This document shows, piece by piece, positions 1 to 10,479 of a stretch of DNA of 64,000 bases (position 1 is its first letter; each line of letters begins with the position of its first letter). The notes under the pieces are model-generated. The model was given only the letters and a program-made list of their open reading frames with translations, made no database searches and was not told the origin of the DNA. This stretch comes from Pleodorina starrii (Eukaryota > Chlorophyta > Chlorophyceae > Chlamydomonadales > Volvocaceae). A program made the translations under genes and the position numbers. The stretch covers positions 589,001 to 653,000 of the forward strand of contig BRXU01000042.1 in the NCBI GenBank assembly GCA_030267565.1. The letters are read 5' to 3'.

Positions 1-2856
1 TTCGCAGAATTAAAAGGGCTTCCGCCATTTCGCGAAGTAGGTCACGCCATACCGTTGGTGGACGGGGCCGTACCGCCAGCCAAGCGAACGTACCGCCTGA
101 CGCAACTTGAGCAACAGGAAGTACGCAAGCAAGTCACTGAGTTGCTACAGAAAGGCTACATTGAACCCTCTACGTCGCCTTACGGCGCTCCGGTGATTTT
201 TGTTGAAAAGGCTAACGGACAAGGTCTTCGTATGGTCCTTGATTACCGTGCCCTCAACAAACAAACAATTAAACGGCGGTACCCAATGCCCAATATTACA
301 GACCTCTTCGACCAGCTTCAGGGTGCGAACATTTTCAGTTCCCTGGACCTACAACAGGGGTACAACCAAATCCGCATTTCCCCAGAGGATGTGGAAAAGA
401 CGGCCTTTATAGCTCCGGGAATGGGCCAATTTCAATTCAAGGTCCTTTGCTTTGGCCTCACCAACGCCCCTGCAACGTTCCAAGCGGTGATGAATCGAAT
501 TTTCGCCGAACACATTGGCAAATTTGTGCTGGTGTACTTGGACGACATTTTGGTCTTCAGTAAGACCCCAGCCGAGCATGAGCAACACCTCCGTACGGTG
601 CTCGCTCTGCTACGAAAGCACGAATTCAAGGCAAAACTGTCTAAGTGTCAGTTCAACCGTGGCGAACTGCACTTCTTGGGCCACATAGTTAGCCGAGATG
701 GCTTAAAAGTGGACGAGCGTAAGGTTAAAGTCGTCAAAGAATGGCCAGTGCCGACCGACTTACCTAAGCTACGCGCGTTCCTTGGCTTAGCCAACTACTT
801 TAGGAGGTTCATCCAGGGTTATTCCTCCCTTGTGGCCCCGCTCACAGCCTTAACCAGTGCGAAAATGCCCTTCCATTGGACGAAAGCGTGTGATGCGGCT
901 TTCGAAGGCGTGAAGCATGCCTTGACGAACGCACCTGTACTTAAACTCCCCGAGCTTGAAAAACCTTTCACGGTCTGGTCTGACGCCTCAATTTATGGCA
1001 CCGGCGCCGTACTTTTACAGGACGAGCGACCAGTAGCTTACACGAGCTCCAAGTTCAGTAAAGCAGAGTATAACTACTCAACAACAGACCAGGAGTGCTT
1101 GGGCACAGTCCTTGCGCTTGAAGAGTGGCGTTGTTATTTGGAAGGTGCAACCGATGTTACACTTGTAACCGACCACCAACCACTGGTATACCTACAGGAC
1201 CAGAAAAGCGCCGATATGCTCTCCCGTAGACAAGCTCGTTGGATGGAACGCCTCTCGCGTTTCAACTTTAAATGGGAGTACCGCCCCGGACGGATAAATG
1301 TCGCTGATCCCATCAGTCGGGTTCACGACATGGTGCTAAATGTGCTAACGGCTTCGCTAATTGATAGCGACCTCGGCCGCCGAATCAAACGCGGGTATGA
1401 CGGCGACCCAAACATACGAAAAACACAGGTAGCAAAGCTGCAGCTCAGGCGAAAGAACGGATTCTGGTACAGAGGGACCCAGATATACGTGCCTGAAAAC
1501 GCTGACTTACGTAAGGAAATCCTGAAAGAGTATCATGATGTTCCCTACGCCGGCCATCGCGGCATTGACCGCACCAAACAAGCGATCGCACAAACTTATT
1601 GGTGGCCCGGGCTAGACGCTAACGTTAAGGAATACGTTAAGTCCTGCCCCAACTGTCAGCGCAACAAACCCACAAACAGAAAGCCGGGCGGATTGCTGCA
1701 GCCCCTCCCTATTCCTGCTGAGGTTTGGGATAGTGTATCAATGGACTTGATCACTCAGCTACCAACAACTCGCAATGGGCATGACGCGATCGTAGTGTTC
1801 GTGGACCGGCTGAGCAAAATGACGCACTTTGCTCCCACACACACGACCGTCGGAGCTGAAGAGTTAGCCCGCCTTTTTGTGGCTACAGTCTTCAGGCAGC
1901 ACGGCCTTCCACAAAACATAGTGTCGGACCGGGACACACGCTTTACAAGCAACTTTTGGAAGGAACTATTTCGCCTATTGGGCACCCACCTCTACATGAG
2001 CACAGCCTACCACCCGCAAACGGATGGACAAACGGAGCGGATGAACCGCGTCCTTGAAGAGACACTCAGGCACTACATCTCGCCCGCGCAAGACGATTGG
2101 GACGAGCATTTGCCGCTTATCGAGTTTGCTATCAACAACTCTAAGCAGCGTTCTACGGGTGTTTCCCCGTTTTACCTTAACGGTATCAAGCAACCGCGTG
2201 TGCCGGTTGACCTACACGTTAAGAGTAAGGTGCCTGCCGCTGACAAATATCAGGAAGCGATGCAAAAGCGTATTAAACGCGCAAAGCAGTGTCTCTTGGC
2301 TGCGCAAAACGATCAAAAAGAGGACGCCGACGTTCACAGGCGACCTGTGCGTTACGAGGTCGGGCAAAAAGTGCTGTTAAGTACGCGTAATGTCACGCTC
2401 AAAAACCCAGGTACCAAAAAGCTGATGCCTAAGTACATCGGCCCATACACGGTTGTCGAGAAAGTGAGCGAAACCGCGGTAAAACTAAAGTTACCGGCGG
2501 ACTCACGCCTCCATCCGGTCTTTCACGTCTCCCTATTGAAACCTTACCGGGACGACGGAAACCGACAACCACCACCACCTTTACTGATTGAGGGTGAGCC
2601 ATACTACATGGTCGAATCGATCATCGACCATCGCGACGTTTCGGTCCGAGGTGGGCGCGGAAAAACACGGCGGGAATACCTCGTCAAATGGGAAGGCTAC
2701 GACTCGGGACACAACAGCTACGAGCCCGAAGCGTCCCTACGCGAATCCCAACCACTTTCCGAAGCAGTCGACGAGTATGAGCGCAAACTCAAAATAAAGG
2801 CACTGCACCCACGAGATAAACCCGCAGGAGGCAAGCCCGCTAAAAAGCGAAAATGA
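1..2856 (+). CDS. pol: Ty3/gypsy chromovirus Pol polyprotein, 5'-truncated by window edge
   Basis: Retrotransposon polyprotein for reverse transcription and integration. The frame is already open at base 1, with typical Ty3 residues upstream of the first possible start, so this is the C-terminal ~951 residues of a longer Gag-Pol. In order: reverse transcriptase with the YLDD active site at 535-546; RNase H (WSDAS, then TDHQPL) at about 970-1200; integrase zinc-binding HHCC region (HRGID ... CPNCQ) at about 1530-1670; the D,D,E core (SMDLI, SDRDTRF, QTERMNRVLEE) at about 1738-2060; and a C-terminal chromodomain (YLVKWEGY) at about 2600-2740. The chromodomain defines the chromovirus branch and in that family guides integration through histone marks. 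The frame is intact to the TGA at 2854-2856, so the copy is recent. Gag and protease lie outside the window. Confidence 0.97.
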   Translation, partial: FAELKGLPPFREVGHAIPLVDGAVPPAKRTYRLTQLEQQEVRKQVTELLQKGYIEPSTSPYGAPVIFVEKANGQGLRMVLDYRALNKQTIKRRYPMPNITDLFDQLQGANIFSSLDLQQGYNQIRISPEDVEKTAFIAPGMGQFQFKVLCFGLTNAPATFQAVMNRIFAEHIGKFVLVYLDDILVFSKTPAEHEQHLRTVLALLRKHEFKAKLSKCQFNRGELHFLGHIVSRDGLKVDERKVKVVKEWPVPTDLPKLRAFLGLANYFRRFIQGYSSLVAPLTALTSAKMPFHWTKACDAAFEGVKHALTNAPVLKLPELEKPFTVWSDASIYGTGAVLLQDERPVAYTSSKFSKAEYNYSTTDQECLGTVLALEEWRCYLEGATDVTLVTDHQPLVYLQDQKSADMLSRRQARWMERLSRFNFKWEYRPGRINVADPISRVHDMVLNVLTASLIDSDLGRRIKRGYDGDPNIRKTQVAKLQLRRKNGFWYRGTQIYVPENADLRKEILKEYHDVPYAGHRGIDRTKQAIAQTYWWPGLDANVKEYVKSCPNCQRNKPTNRKPGGLLQPLPIPAEVWDSVSMDLITQLPTTRNGHDAIVVFVDRLSKMTHFAPTHTTVGAEELARLFVATVFRQHGLPQNIVSDRDTRFTSNFWKELFRLLGTHLYMSTAYHPQTDGQTERMNRVLEETLRHYISPAQDDWDEHLPLIEFAINNSKQRSTGVSPFYLNGIKQPRVPVDLHVKSKVPAADKYQEAMQKRIKRAKQCLLAAQNDQKEDADVHRRPVRYEVGQKVLLSTRNVTLKNPGTKKLMPKYIGPYTVVEKVSETAVKLKLPADSRLHPVFHVSLLKPYRDDGNRQPPPPLLIEGEPYYMVESIIDHRDVSVRGGRGKTRREYLVKWEGYDSGHNSYEPEASLRESQPLSEAVDEYERKLKIKALHPRDKPAGGKPAKKRK

Positions 2857-2878
2857 CGCTCCCGGGACGGTTCGCTTC

Positions 2879-2891
2879 AGAGGGGGGAGAG
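2879..2891 (+). other. Polypurine tract
   Basis: A purine run (AGAGGGGGGAGAG) lies directly before the LTR and 22 bp after the pol stop. This is the usual priming site for plus-strand DNA synthesis in LTR retrotransposons. Confidence 0.85.
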
Positions 2892-3295
2892 TGTAGCAAG
2901 CTACATTTCCCTTAGGAATATTACAGTAATAAATATAAACAACAATAATTCATTTGCGCAATAATGCGAAGAGCGCGCGCCGCGGGACCGTATCGCGCGC
3001 CAACTAACTCAACGAACCTGAAGCGACCCTACCACTGGTCCCAATCATAGATCAGTGTCGTACAGACATCTTAGCCGGCAGGTGGAGCCGAGATATAAGT
3101 CACCCGGGTGTAGTGTTCCGGCCAGTCATTGAGTAACCACATTTACTCGGTGGCCAGGGTTCAAGACCCTGCTGACACCTAAGAGCTTCCGCTATCTCAC
3201 GTATGCTTCTAGGCCTTCTGCGGAGACTCGCCGACTTTGTCGTCTCTCTCTTCAGCAAGTCCACAATGACGGTAAGTGCCTAGACGCTTACTACA
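2892..3295 (+). repeat. 3' long terminal repeat of the chromovirus
   Basis: The 404-bp LTR begins TGTAG right after the polypurine tract and ends CTACA, giving a perfect 5-bp terminal inverted repeat with the canonical TG...CA ends. It holds a TATA-like TATAAG at 3094-3099 and a tRNA-like fold at 3108-3179 (see findings). Beyond 3295 the sequence changes abruptly to a simple satellite, which supports this boundary. The 5' LTR and the target-site duplication partner lie outside the window, so the right end is inferred from the terminal inverted repeat alone. Confidence 0.8.
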
Positions 3296-4440
3296 GTGAC
3301 GCAACATGACGCGACGCGACATGACACAACACGATGTGGCGCGACGCAACGCGACGCTACACTACGTTACATGACGCGATGCGACGCTATGCTATGCTCC
3401 GTGATGCTCCACACTATGCCCCGCTACGCTCCATTACGATCCGCTACGCAAAGCTATGGTACGGTATGCTACGCTAGGCTACATGACGCGACGTCGCGAC
3501 GTCGTGTTGCGTTGCGTAGCATTGCAATGCGATCGTGCATGCTGCGCTGCACTACGCGACGCGATGCGATGCGACACGACGTGACGCGACACGATGCTAC
3601 ACTACACTATGCTCCGCGGGAAGGCGCGTACGCGACTTCAATCGTGCACGTTGAAATGTGACGTGCGATTTACGATCGTTCACGCTGCACTACACTATGG
3701 TACGCGACGCGATGCTACGCTACACTACATTACACTACGCTACGCTACGCTACGCTACGCGGCGGTGAGCGGCGGCGAGCGGCAACGAATAACGAGCGGC
3801 GACGAGCCGCGACGAGCGGCGACTAACTTTGAGCCAAGCGCAGCGGTTTACTATGTTACGCTACGAAACGCTACGGTCCGCTACATACACTCCGAAAATG
3901 CGATCGTGCACGCTGTGCTGTAACCGAGCGCAGCGGAGCGCGTGCGACTTTAATTGCCGATTAGCGTTAAAGCGATGAAACTGAGCGAGCGAGCGAACGA
4001 GCGAGCGAGCGAGCGACAGCGCAGCAAAGCGCAGCAGAACGTATCGGAGCGCTGCGCAGGCGCGCACGACTTTAATCGCCGACGCGACGCGACGCTATGC
4101 TTCGCGATACGTTCCGCTAAGCTTCGTTACGATCCGCTACGCAACGCTATGCAGCGCTCCGCTACACTACGAGGGTGACCCACGGGTCAGTGAAAATCGC
4201 GGAACGAGCGAGCGAACGAGCAAACGAGCGAGTGAGCGACAATGTAGCGAAGCGTAGCAGAACGCGTAGCGGAGCGCAGCGCAGGCGCGCGCGCTTGTAG
4301 GATTGCCCTATGCTTCGTTACGATCCGCTACGCAACGCTACGCAACGCTCTGCAACGCTACGCTACGCTCCGCTATGCTATACAGCATCCTAAGTAACGC
4401 GCGTGCACGATCGCATTTTCCTCGCAAATCGCAAGGCGAC
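3296..4440. repeat. Degenerate pentamer-derived satellite (CTACG / GCGAG / ACGCG)
   Basis: About 1.1 kb built from diverged 5-bp words: CTACG runs (for example 3715-3760), GCGAG/GCGAA runs (3985-4017 and 4204-4240) and ACGCG words. Short higher-order motifs recur, such as a CGACTTTAAT core near 3948 and 4068 and a GATCGTGCA core near 3531 and 3902. No credible coding potential is seen; predicted proteins are Arg/Ala/Thr repeats. The block begins exactly at the LTR end, so the retroelement probably inserted into this satellite. Confidence 0.85.
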
Positions 4441-4876
4441 TTACATTGATATCGCACATACATTATATGTATGATATATCTATATGCGAACAGCACATTC
4501 CGCGACGCAAACTAAATTTACGCAATTTACGCGTCGAGGTTTCGGAGCCGAGCAATTCTACTTCACGATAGCAATACGATTCACATCGCGCCGCCACGTC
4601 ACAATTCCATCATTAAAATTTTGACAGCGATTGCGATGATTTCCAGGCGCGGAGGCGTTCATGCGACTTCGGCCGCGATCAGCGGCAAGTAGCACAAAAT
4701 AAAACATGCATAGACATGCGTACGGATGCATATCCTGCAATATAGAATGCAATACGGTATGAGAAATGCCGAAACAAAAAGCGAAAAGCCAAAAAAAGGC
4801 ATTACATCGCACTTACATGACCCATGAAGCTTCGCTTCATTGCCCGGAGCAATTTTTTTGTGAAGAAGGAGGAGTG
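4441..4876. other. AT-richer intergenic stretch, no gene seen
   Basis: The base composition is lower in GC than the flanks, with a TATATCTATATG-type tract near 4473-4485. I see no conserved protein, RNA gene or clear repeat. It joins the pentamer satellite to the first CA-rich block. Confidence 0.5.
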
Positions 4877-5165
4877 TCAGAGCGAGTACGATTTGGCCGG
4901 GTAGGCCGAGCGTACGGAGCGACATCACACACTTCCCCCCCCCCCCCACACACACACACTCACACACCCACACACACTCACATGCACTCACACGCACTCA
5001 CATGCACTCACATGCACTCACACGCACTCACACACACTCACACACACTCCACGTACTAACACGCACTCACACGCACTTACACGCTCTCACACGCACTCAC
5101 ACGCACTCACACGCACTCACATGCACCCACTCACCTACACACGCACACTCACGCACACTCACACT
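4877..5165 (+). repeat. Minisatellite block 1: poly-C plus 10-bp CACACGCACT repeat
   Basis: A leader that recurs at 5598-5690 (GCGAGTA..., GGAGCGACA...) runs into a C homopolymer (about 4935-4947) and then tandem 10-bp units of the CACACGCACT/CACATGCACT type. The same leader, poly-C and repeat order in both places shows that a composite module was duplicated. Confidence 0.9.
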
Positions 5166-5167
5166 GT

Positions 5168-5600
5168 GACTCGGAAAATTGGCGCTAACACTAGCGCATG
5201 CAATCTCCTGAAAATTTCCGGCTGCCAAAGCCCAGAGCGCACCAGGTGCAGAACTATGTCTTCCCGGTTGTTGTACACTTTTCCCACCCGCTTGCTTTCC
5301 GGCTCGTAATTTGCATCCTTTCATTCTTTATGCTCTTTGCTTTACAATTCTGTTGTTCTTAGGTCGCGGTTATTTGCTTCGCACGAGTCGGGTCCAGGGT
5401 CGCGCGAGTCCAGGGTTTTGCAAGCACGCCTCTTTCCCACCCAGAATTTCACGTCATATGATGCCTATAGAACAGTCTTATGAACGGCTTATTTTGGGGG
5501 CCTTCTGCCTGCGCGCGATGCATAATCGACTTGCCATGGGCATTTGCCGCCCACTTTGCACAGCCGTGCATGCTCCTCCGAGTCGGAAACTTGGCGCGAG
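5168..5600 (+). repeat. ~415-bp interspersed repeat, copies A (3' half) and B (5' half)
   Basis: The text from the CTCGGAAAATTGG motif at about 5170 recurs at about 5584, a spacing of about 415 bp. The same sequence family recurs at 7540-8245. The block carries a CACGAGTCGGGTCC motif, a TTCCCACCCAGAATTTCA motif and a GACTTGCCATG motif in the same order in each copy. No protein is supported. Both ends of the block abut the CA minisatellite. Confidence 0.85.
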
Positions 5601-5648
5601 TATGACTTTGCCGGGTGGGTCGAGCGTACGGAGCGACAGTCACACACT

Positions 5649-5649
5649 T

Positions 5650-5680
<31 letters not shown>

Positions 5681-7057
5681 ACTAACCCACACGCACTCAC
5701 ACGCAGTCGGACGCACTCTCACGCAGTCACACGCACTCGCATGCACTTACACACACTCACACACACTCCACGTACTAACATGCACTCACACACACGTACA
5801 CGCTCTCACACGCACTCGTACGCACTCACTCACCTACACACGCACCCACTCACCTACACACGCACACTCACACGCACTCACACGCACTCATATGCACTCA
5901 CACGCACTCACACGCATTGACATGCAATCACACGCACTCACATGCATTCACACACACTCATACGCGCTCACACGCACTCACATGCACTCACACGCACTCA
6001 CACGCACTCGCACGTATTCACACGCACTGACATGCGCTCACACGCTGTCACATGCAGTCGCACCCACTCACATGCACTCACACGCACTCGCATGCACTCA
6101 CATGCACTCACACGCACTCACATGCACTCACACGCAGTCACACGCACTCTCACGCAGTCACACGCACTCACACGCACTCGCATGCACTCACACACACTCA
6201 CACGCACTCACACGCACTCACATGCACTCACACGCAGTCACACGCACTCTCACGCAGTCACACGCACTCACACGCACTCGCATGCACTCACACACACTCA
6301 CACGCACTCACACGCACTTACATGCTCTCACACACACTCGCACGCACTCACACGCACTCACATGCGCTCACACGCACTCACATGCAGTCACACCCACTCG
6401 CACACACGCACACACACCCAATCGCACACACACGCACACTTGCACGCACTCACACGCGCTCACACGCACCCACACGCACTCACACGCACTCACACGCACT
6501 CACACGCACTCACATGCACTCACACGCACTCACATGCACTCACACGCACTCGCACGCACTCACACACACTCACACGCACTCACACGTACTTACACGCACT
6601 CACACGCACTCACATGCACTCACACGCACTCACACGTACTCACACGCGCTCACACGTACTCACACACTGTCTCACACACTCACACACTCTCTCACGCACG
6701 CACACACCCTCTCACGCATGCACACGCACTCGCACACTCTCACACGCACTCACACGCACTCACATGCAGTCACCCGCACTCACACGCATTCACACGCAGT
6801 CTAACGCACTCACACGTACTCACACGCAGTCAAACGCACTCACACGCACTCCACATACTAACACGCACTCACACGCACTAACATGCTCTCACACGCTCTC
6901 ACATGCACTCACACGCACGCACTCACACGCACTCGCACACACTCACACGCACTCACATGCACTCACACGCACTCACCCGCACTCACGCATTCACACGCAC
7001 TTACAAGCAGTCACACCCACTCGCACACACGAACACACACCCACTCGCACACACACG
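5649..7057 (+). repeat. Minisatellite block 2: ~140 copies of a 10-bp unit
   Basis: About 1.4 kb of tandem CACACGCACT units with C/T and single-base variants (CATGCACT, CGCAGT). The unit length is not a multiple of three and the unit has no stop in any frame, so each forward frame encodes the same decapeptide (His/Ser/Ala/Leu/Thr/Arg rich). This yields overlapping open frames of 445, 459 and 250 codons. They are repeat artefacts, not genes. Confidence 0.97.
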
Positions 7058-7305
7058 CACGAAGGGCCCAGCACGAAGGACGAAGGGCCCAGCTGCCGTA
7101 TAAGGCAGGCTGTGAGCTCAAGCCTTTGGGGAGCCGCTGCACCGTACACCCGTATATGGGGTGTACGACGCAGCCAGCTCTGCGTCGAGCAGGAGGGGGT
7201 AGCGGCCCCTCACGCCCTTCTCCCACCGCAAGGGGGAGAGTGCTTAGGCGGTCTTTCCGTCGGGGCTGGGTTAGCAGCCCCTGGCCAGCGTAAGGGCCCG
7301 GTCTG
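7058..7305. other. Non-satellite island inside the minisatellite
   Basis: About 250 bp of complex sequence splits blocks 2 and 3. It begins with two AAGGGCCCAG direct repeats (around 7070 and 7084) and ends with a related AAGGGCCCGG. It contains no supported coding region. Confidence 0.6.
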
Positions 7306-7540
7306 TAACGTCACACACTAACATACACTTTCACACGCACACACTCACACGCACACACTCACACTCACACACACATACACTCACTCACACTCTCACTTAC
7401 TCTCACACACTCATACTAACTCACTCACACACACTCCCACACTCACACTCACACACTCACACTCACACACTCATGCACACACTCACTCACACACCTAAAC
7501 AATCACACACTCTCACACACACTCTCACACACTGACCACG
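7306..7540 (+). repeat. Minisatellite block 3: degenerate CA-rich repeat
   Basis: Shorter, more irregular CACACT/CACACA repeats continue block 2 after the island and run directly into copy C of the ~415-bp repeat. Confidence 0.85.
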
Positions 7541-8250
7541 CAGGTGCAGACCGCATGCAGACCGGGTCGCGCGAGCCCACTTTTGCAAGCGCGCCTCTTT
7601 CTCACCGAGAATTTGATGTCATACGATACCTTTACCGCTGACTTTATGAACGGCCACTTTTCGGGGCCTTTTGGCGGCGCGCGCTGCATAGTCGACTTGC
7701 CATGCATGGACATTGTCGCCCACTTTGCAAAGCCGCGCACGCTCCTCCGACTCGGAAACTTGGCTCTAACAATAGCGAATGCAATCTCCTGAAAACTTCT
7801 GGCTGCCAAAGCCCAGAGCGCACTATGTGCCCCAGGTGCACAACTATGTCTTCCCGGTAGTTGTACTCTTGTCCCACCCGCTTGCTTTCCGGTTCGTAAT
7901 TTGCATCCTTCAATTCTATATGGTGTTTCCTTTTAATATATTATGTTCTTAGGTAGCCGTTACGGGTTCGCACGAGTCGGGTCCACGGTTGCGCGAGTCC
8001 ACTACTTTTGCAAGCGCGCTTCTTTCCCACCCAGAATTTCATGTCATATGATCCCTGGAAAACCAGTTATTGAAAGGCTAATTTTCGGGGCCTTTTGGCG
8101 GCGCGCGCTGCAAAGTCGACTTGCCATGGACACTTGTCGCCCACTTTGCACAGCCGCGCACGCTCCTCCGAGTCGGAAAATTGGCGCTAACAATAGCGAA
8201 TGCAATCTCCTGAAAACTTCTGGATGCCAATTCCCAGAGCGCACGACTTG
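7541..8250 (+). repeat. ~415-bp interspersed repeat, tandem copies C and D
   Basis: Two tandem, well-matched copies of the repeat seen at 5168-5600. The GCGCGAGYCCACT...TTTTGCAAGCGCGC segment at about 7567 recurs at about 7985, and CTCGGAAA...AGCGAATGCAATCTCC at about 7750 recurs at about 8170. Copy D loses similarity near 8245. Function is unknown and no long frame is conserved between copies. Confidence 0.88.
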
Positions 8251-8381
8251 ACGTGTGACGGCGGACGGATCACTGACGCACAATTATGGGGTCGTATCCC
8301 TCCGCAATCTTCGATTGCTCCGGGAACTGCGGACGGACATTTCAGTCGAGTAAGTCCTCCGCATCTCTAGCTACGGCTACA

Positions 8382-8422
8382 GGGCGGGGCCCCCCTGGGC
8401 GCTTCGCGCTGGGGCCCCGCCC
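8382..8422. other. GC-rich perfect hairpin
   Basis: The 12-bp arms GGGCGGGGCCCC (8382-8393) and GGGGCCCCGCCC (8411-8422) are perfectly complementary around a 17-base loop that itself contains a GCGC...GCGC pairing. It could act as a terminator-like or transposon-end structure, or be a chance element. No adjacent gene explains it. Confidence 0.7.
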
Positions 8423-8435
8423 ATAAAGTTAAAAT

Positions 8436-8935
8436 AAATGATGCAAGTGATGAGCACCGTTGTAACCGTTGCTGTAATGACCAGCACCTCCGTCTAGCTA
8501 TCGTTATTTAAAATGTACATGTATAATAACTACATTCGCGTACGTCCTGTCTTGGCTCACGGAGCCTTTTCCGGCAGCACTATGGTACAGTGCCCAATGT
8601 ACATAGGACGGGTATACAGGACGATATCCCCGGTACATAGGTACACGCAGGGGGGTACAGCAGAAATACTCAACTTTCACCGTTGTACCGTTTGCTGTTA
8701 CCGACCGCTAAGGCTCTCGCCCCCATGTGGGCGAGCCAACGCAACACGGATGAGCGGTGGATTAGCACGGATTACTTTTTATTAATCCGGTCTCCTTTAT
8801 CCAAGTGTAAACAACTTCTTAGTCATTATCCCTAAATGTTTGAGGTACCTCGGTGTGTTGCCTTAACTTTTGCCTGTCCGATTCGTTATTAAACAAAAGC
8901 AGTTCTCGTCATGAGTAGATGGTTAGATAGACATC
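8436..8935. other. Intergenic, no gene seen
   Basis: Moderate-GC sequence between the hairpin and the inverted-repeat element. I find no recognisable protein, RNA gene or repeat. Confidence 0.5.
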
Positions 8936-9402
8936 ATTTTGAGTCTATTGCGGTACGGAAAAGCAAGAAGCCCCACACCCGTTTACAAACCCTGGGCATG
9001 CACCCGCCCCGCCAACCGTCGTCCCCCCGCTTGGGAAGGTGCAAGGGGATAAGAAAACCGCCGCTAAAGCACTCGTGCCGGCCGACGCGCGCCTAACCGC
9101 GACGCCGTTTGCTACTCGCCGTGCCGGCCAGTGGCCACCAGCACTCTGCCCAGCTGCCATTAAACAACAAAAAACAAATCGGCCGCAACGCAACCGGACG
9201 GCGGCAACACATCTACCAATCGGCACGTGCGCCACCCCTGATTCCCTTGAGCGAAACAAAACGGGGCCCAGGCAAGCGATGGGGGATGCATAAGGGAACC
9301 AGAGTCAAGGCAAATCCTCCCCCGCCGTGGGACCGGCCTAAACCCGAAGGCACACGAACCCAAGGACAGACGCACACGGCGCACTCAGAAACACGCGAGC
9401 GC
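8936..9402 (-). repeat. Inverted terminal repeat, left copy
   Basis: The reverse complement matches 12348-12903 over its whole length, apart from about 95 extra bases in the right copy (around 12565-12665). Shared landmarks include the outer end GACTCAAAATG, the CCAAGCGGGGGGACGAC block, GGTTTGTAAACG and TTTAGCGGCGGTTT. Similarity stops at both outer ends within a few bases of GACTCAAAA, which defines a real repeat boundary. Confidence 0.88.
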
Positions 9403-10479
9403 GTGTAATGTGAGACGGCCCCTTCATTCATTTGAGGTCTAAACCTTATTCGTTGTGTGGGCAGGTGGTCGCCGACCAGCCATTTGCAGTTTGGTGCAAT
9501 GTTCGGATGTGTGGCCGCTTCACTTGCAGCAGGGGCATACACAGATGCAACTACTCGGGCGGGGCAGGTCTGACTGCACGGCCGCTGCGGCGGTATGTCA
9601 CCGAGCCCATACCATGCACCAATCAAACACTTGTCGGATCACATGACTGCACACGAACGAACCATGTGCCTACCCCGGACTTGGGAATATCGCTGCATCC
9701 AGTAAAGCTGTTTCACATGCGCCAAATATACATAAATGGCGCAACGGCAATGCGGCACACTCGCGACGAGGCGTCACCGTAACGTAGATAGGATCATCCA
9801 CCGGCTGCTGGCGAAGTCGTCTCCACGCAGAACGGCTGACCACATAATGCTCAGTATTGCACAAATGGTGCAATTACGAGGACGATGGAAGTGTCTCGGC
9901 CAGGCAAAGGGAAAAGAGTGACGATGAACGACCTTACATGTCTCTTCCGCTAGGCCAGGTCCTTAACCTAACGAAAGGGGCCTACTAGTTGCTCACAGGC
10001 GACTGCCTGAGAGCAAAACGAGACAAGGCAACAAGCCAAAGACTCGACTAAAATACGCAAAACAACTGTACGACATCCTACCCCCGAGATCTTCACGTAA
10101 GCTATACTACGTTACGAACTCGAAAGCAAACAACCTCGACTGACGTAGAACAAACAAACTACGCGAAACCGCAATATCAGGAAATAGGACGGTAAACTGC
10201 CGGTGACGGTAAACTGATCCGACACACTGCCACGTGTGCAGTCCCGCACTCTAGCTAGCTAGACGCCTACGCACCAACGGATCAACATTATATATCACTG
10301 TCCCTGCAATAATCCCCAGCAACAGTAAGTAATGGTTATCACGTTACAGACTAATGCCACATGGGCATGGGTCCCAGCCAGCCTATTTCTGGATTTCTGC
10401 AGGCCCCCTTGGCCAACCAAGGTCTCGGGCCTCTTCTCCCACTCCATAGGGGCCCGCTAGTTCATTTCTATTTTTATTC

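Noticed and set aside
5544..7321. Three overlapping plus-strand open frames of 250-459 codons (His/Thr-rich)
   Set aside because: They are products of the 10-bp minisatellite, which has no stop in any frame; all three encode the same decapeptide.
4934..7540. Could the regular short repeats be a CRISPR array?
   Set aside because: There are no unique spacers; units are contiguous 10-mers in a eukaryotic context.
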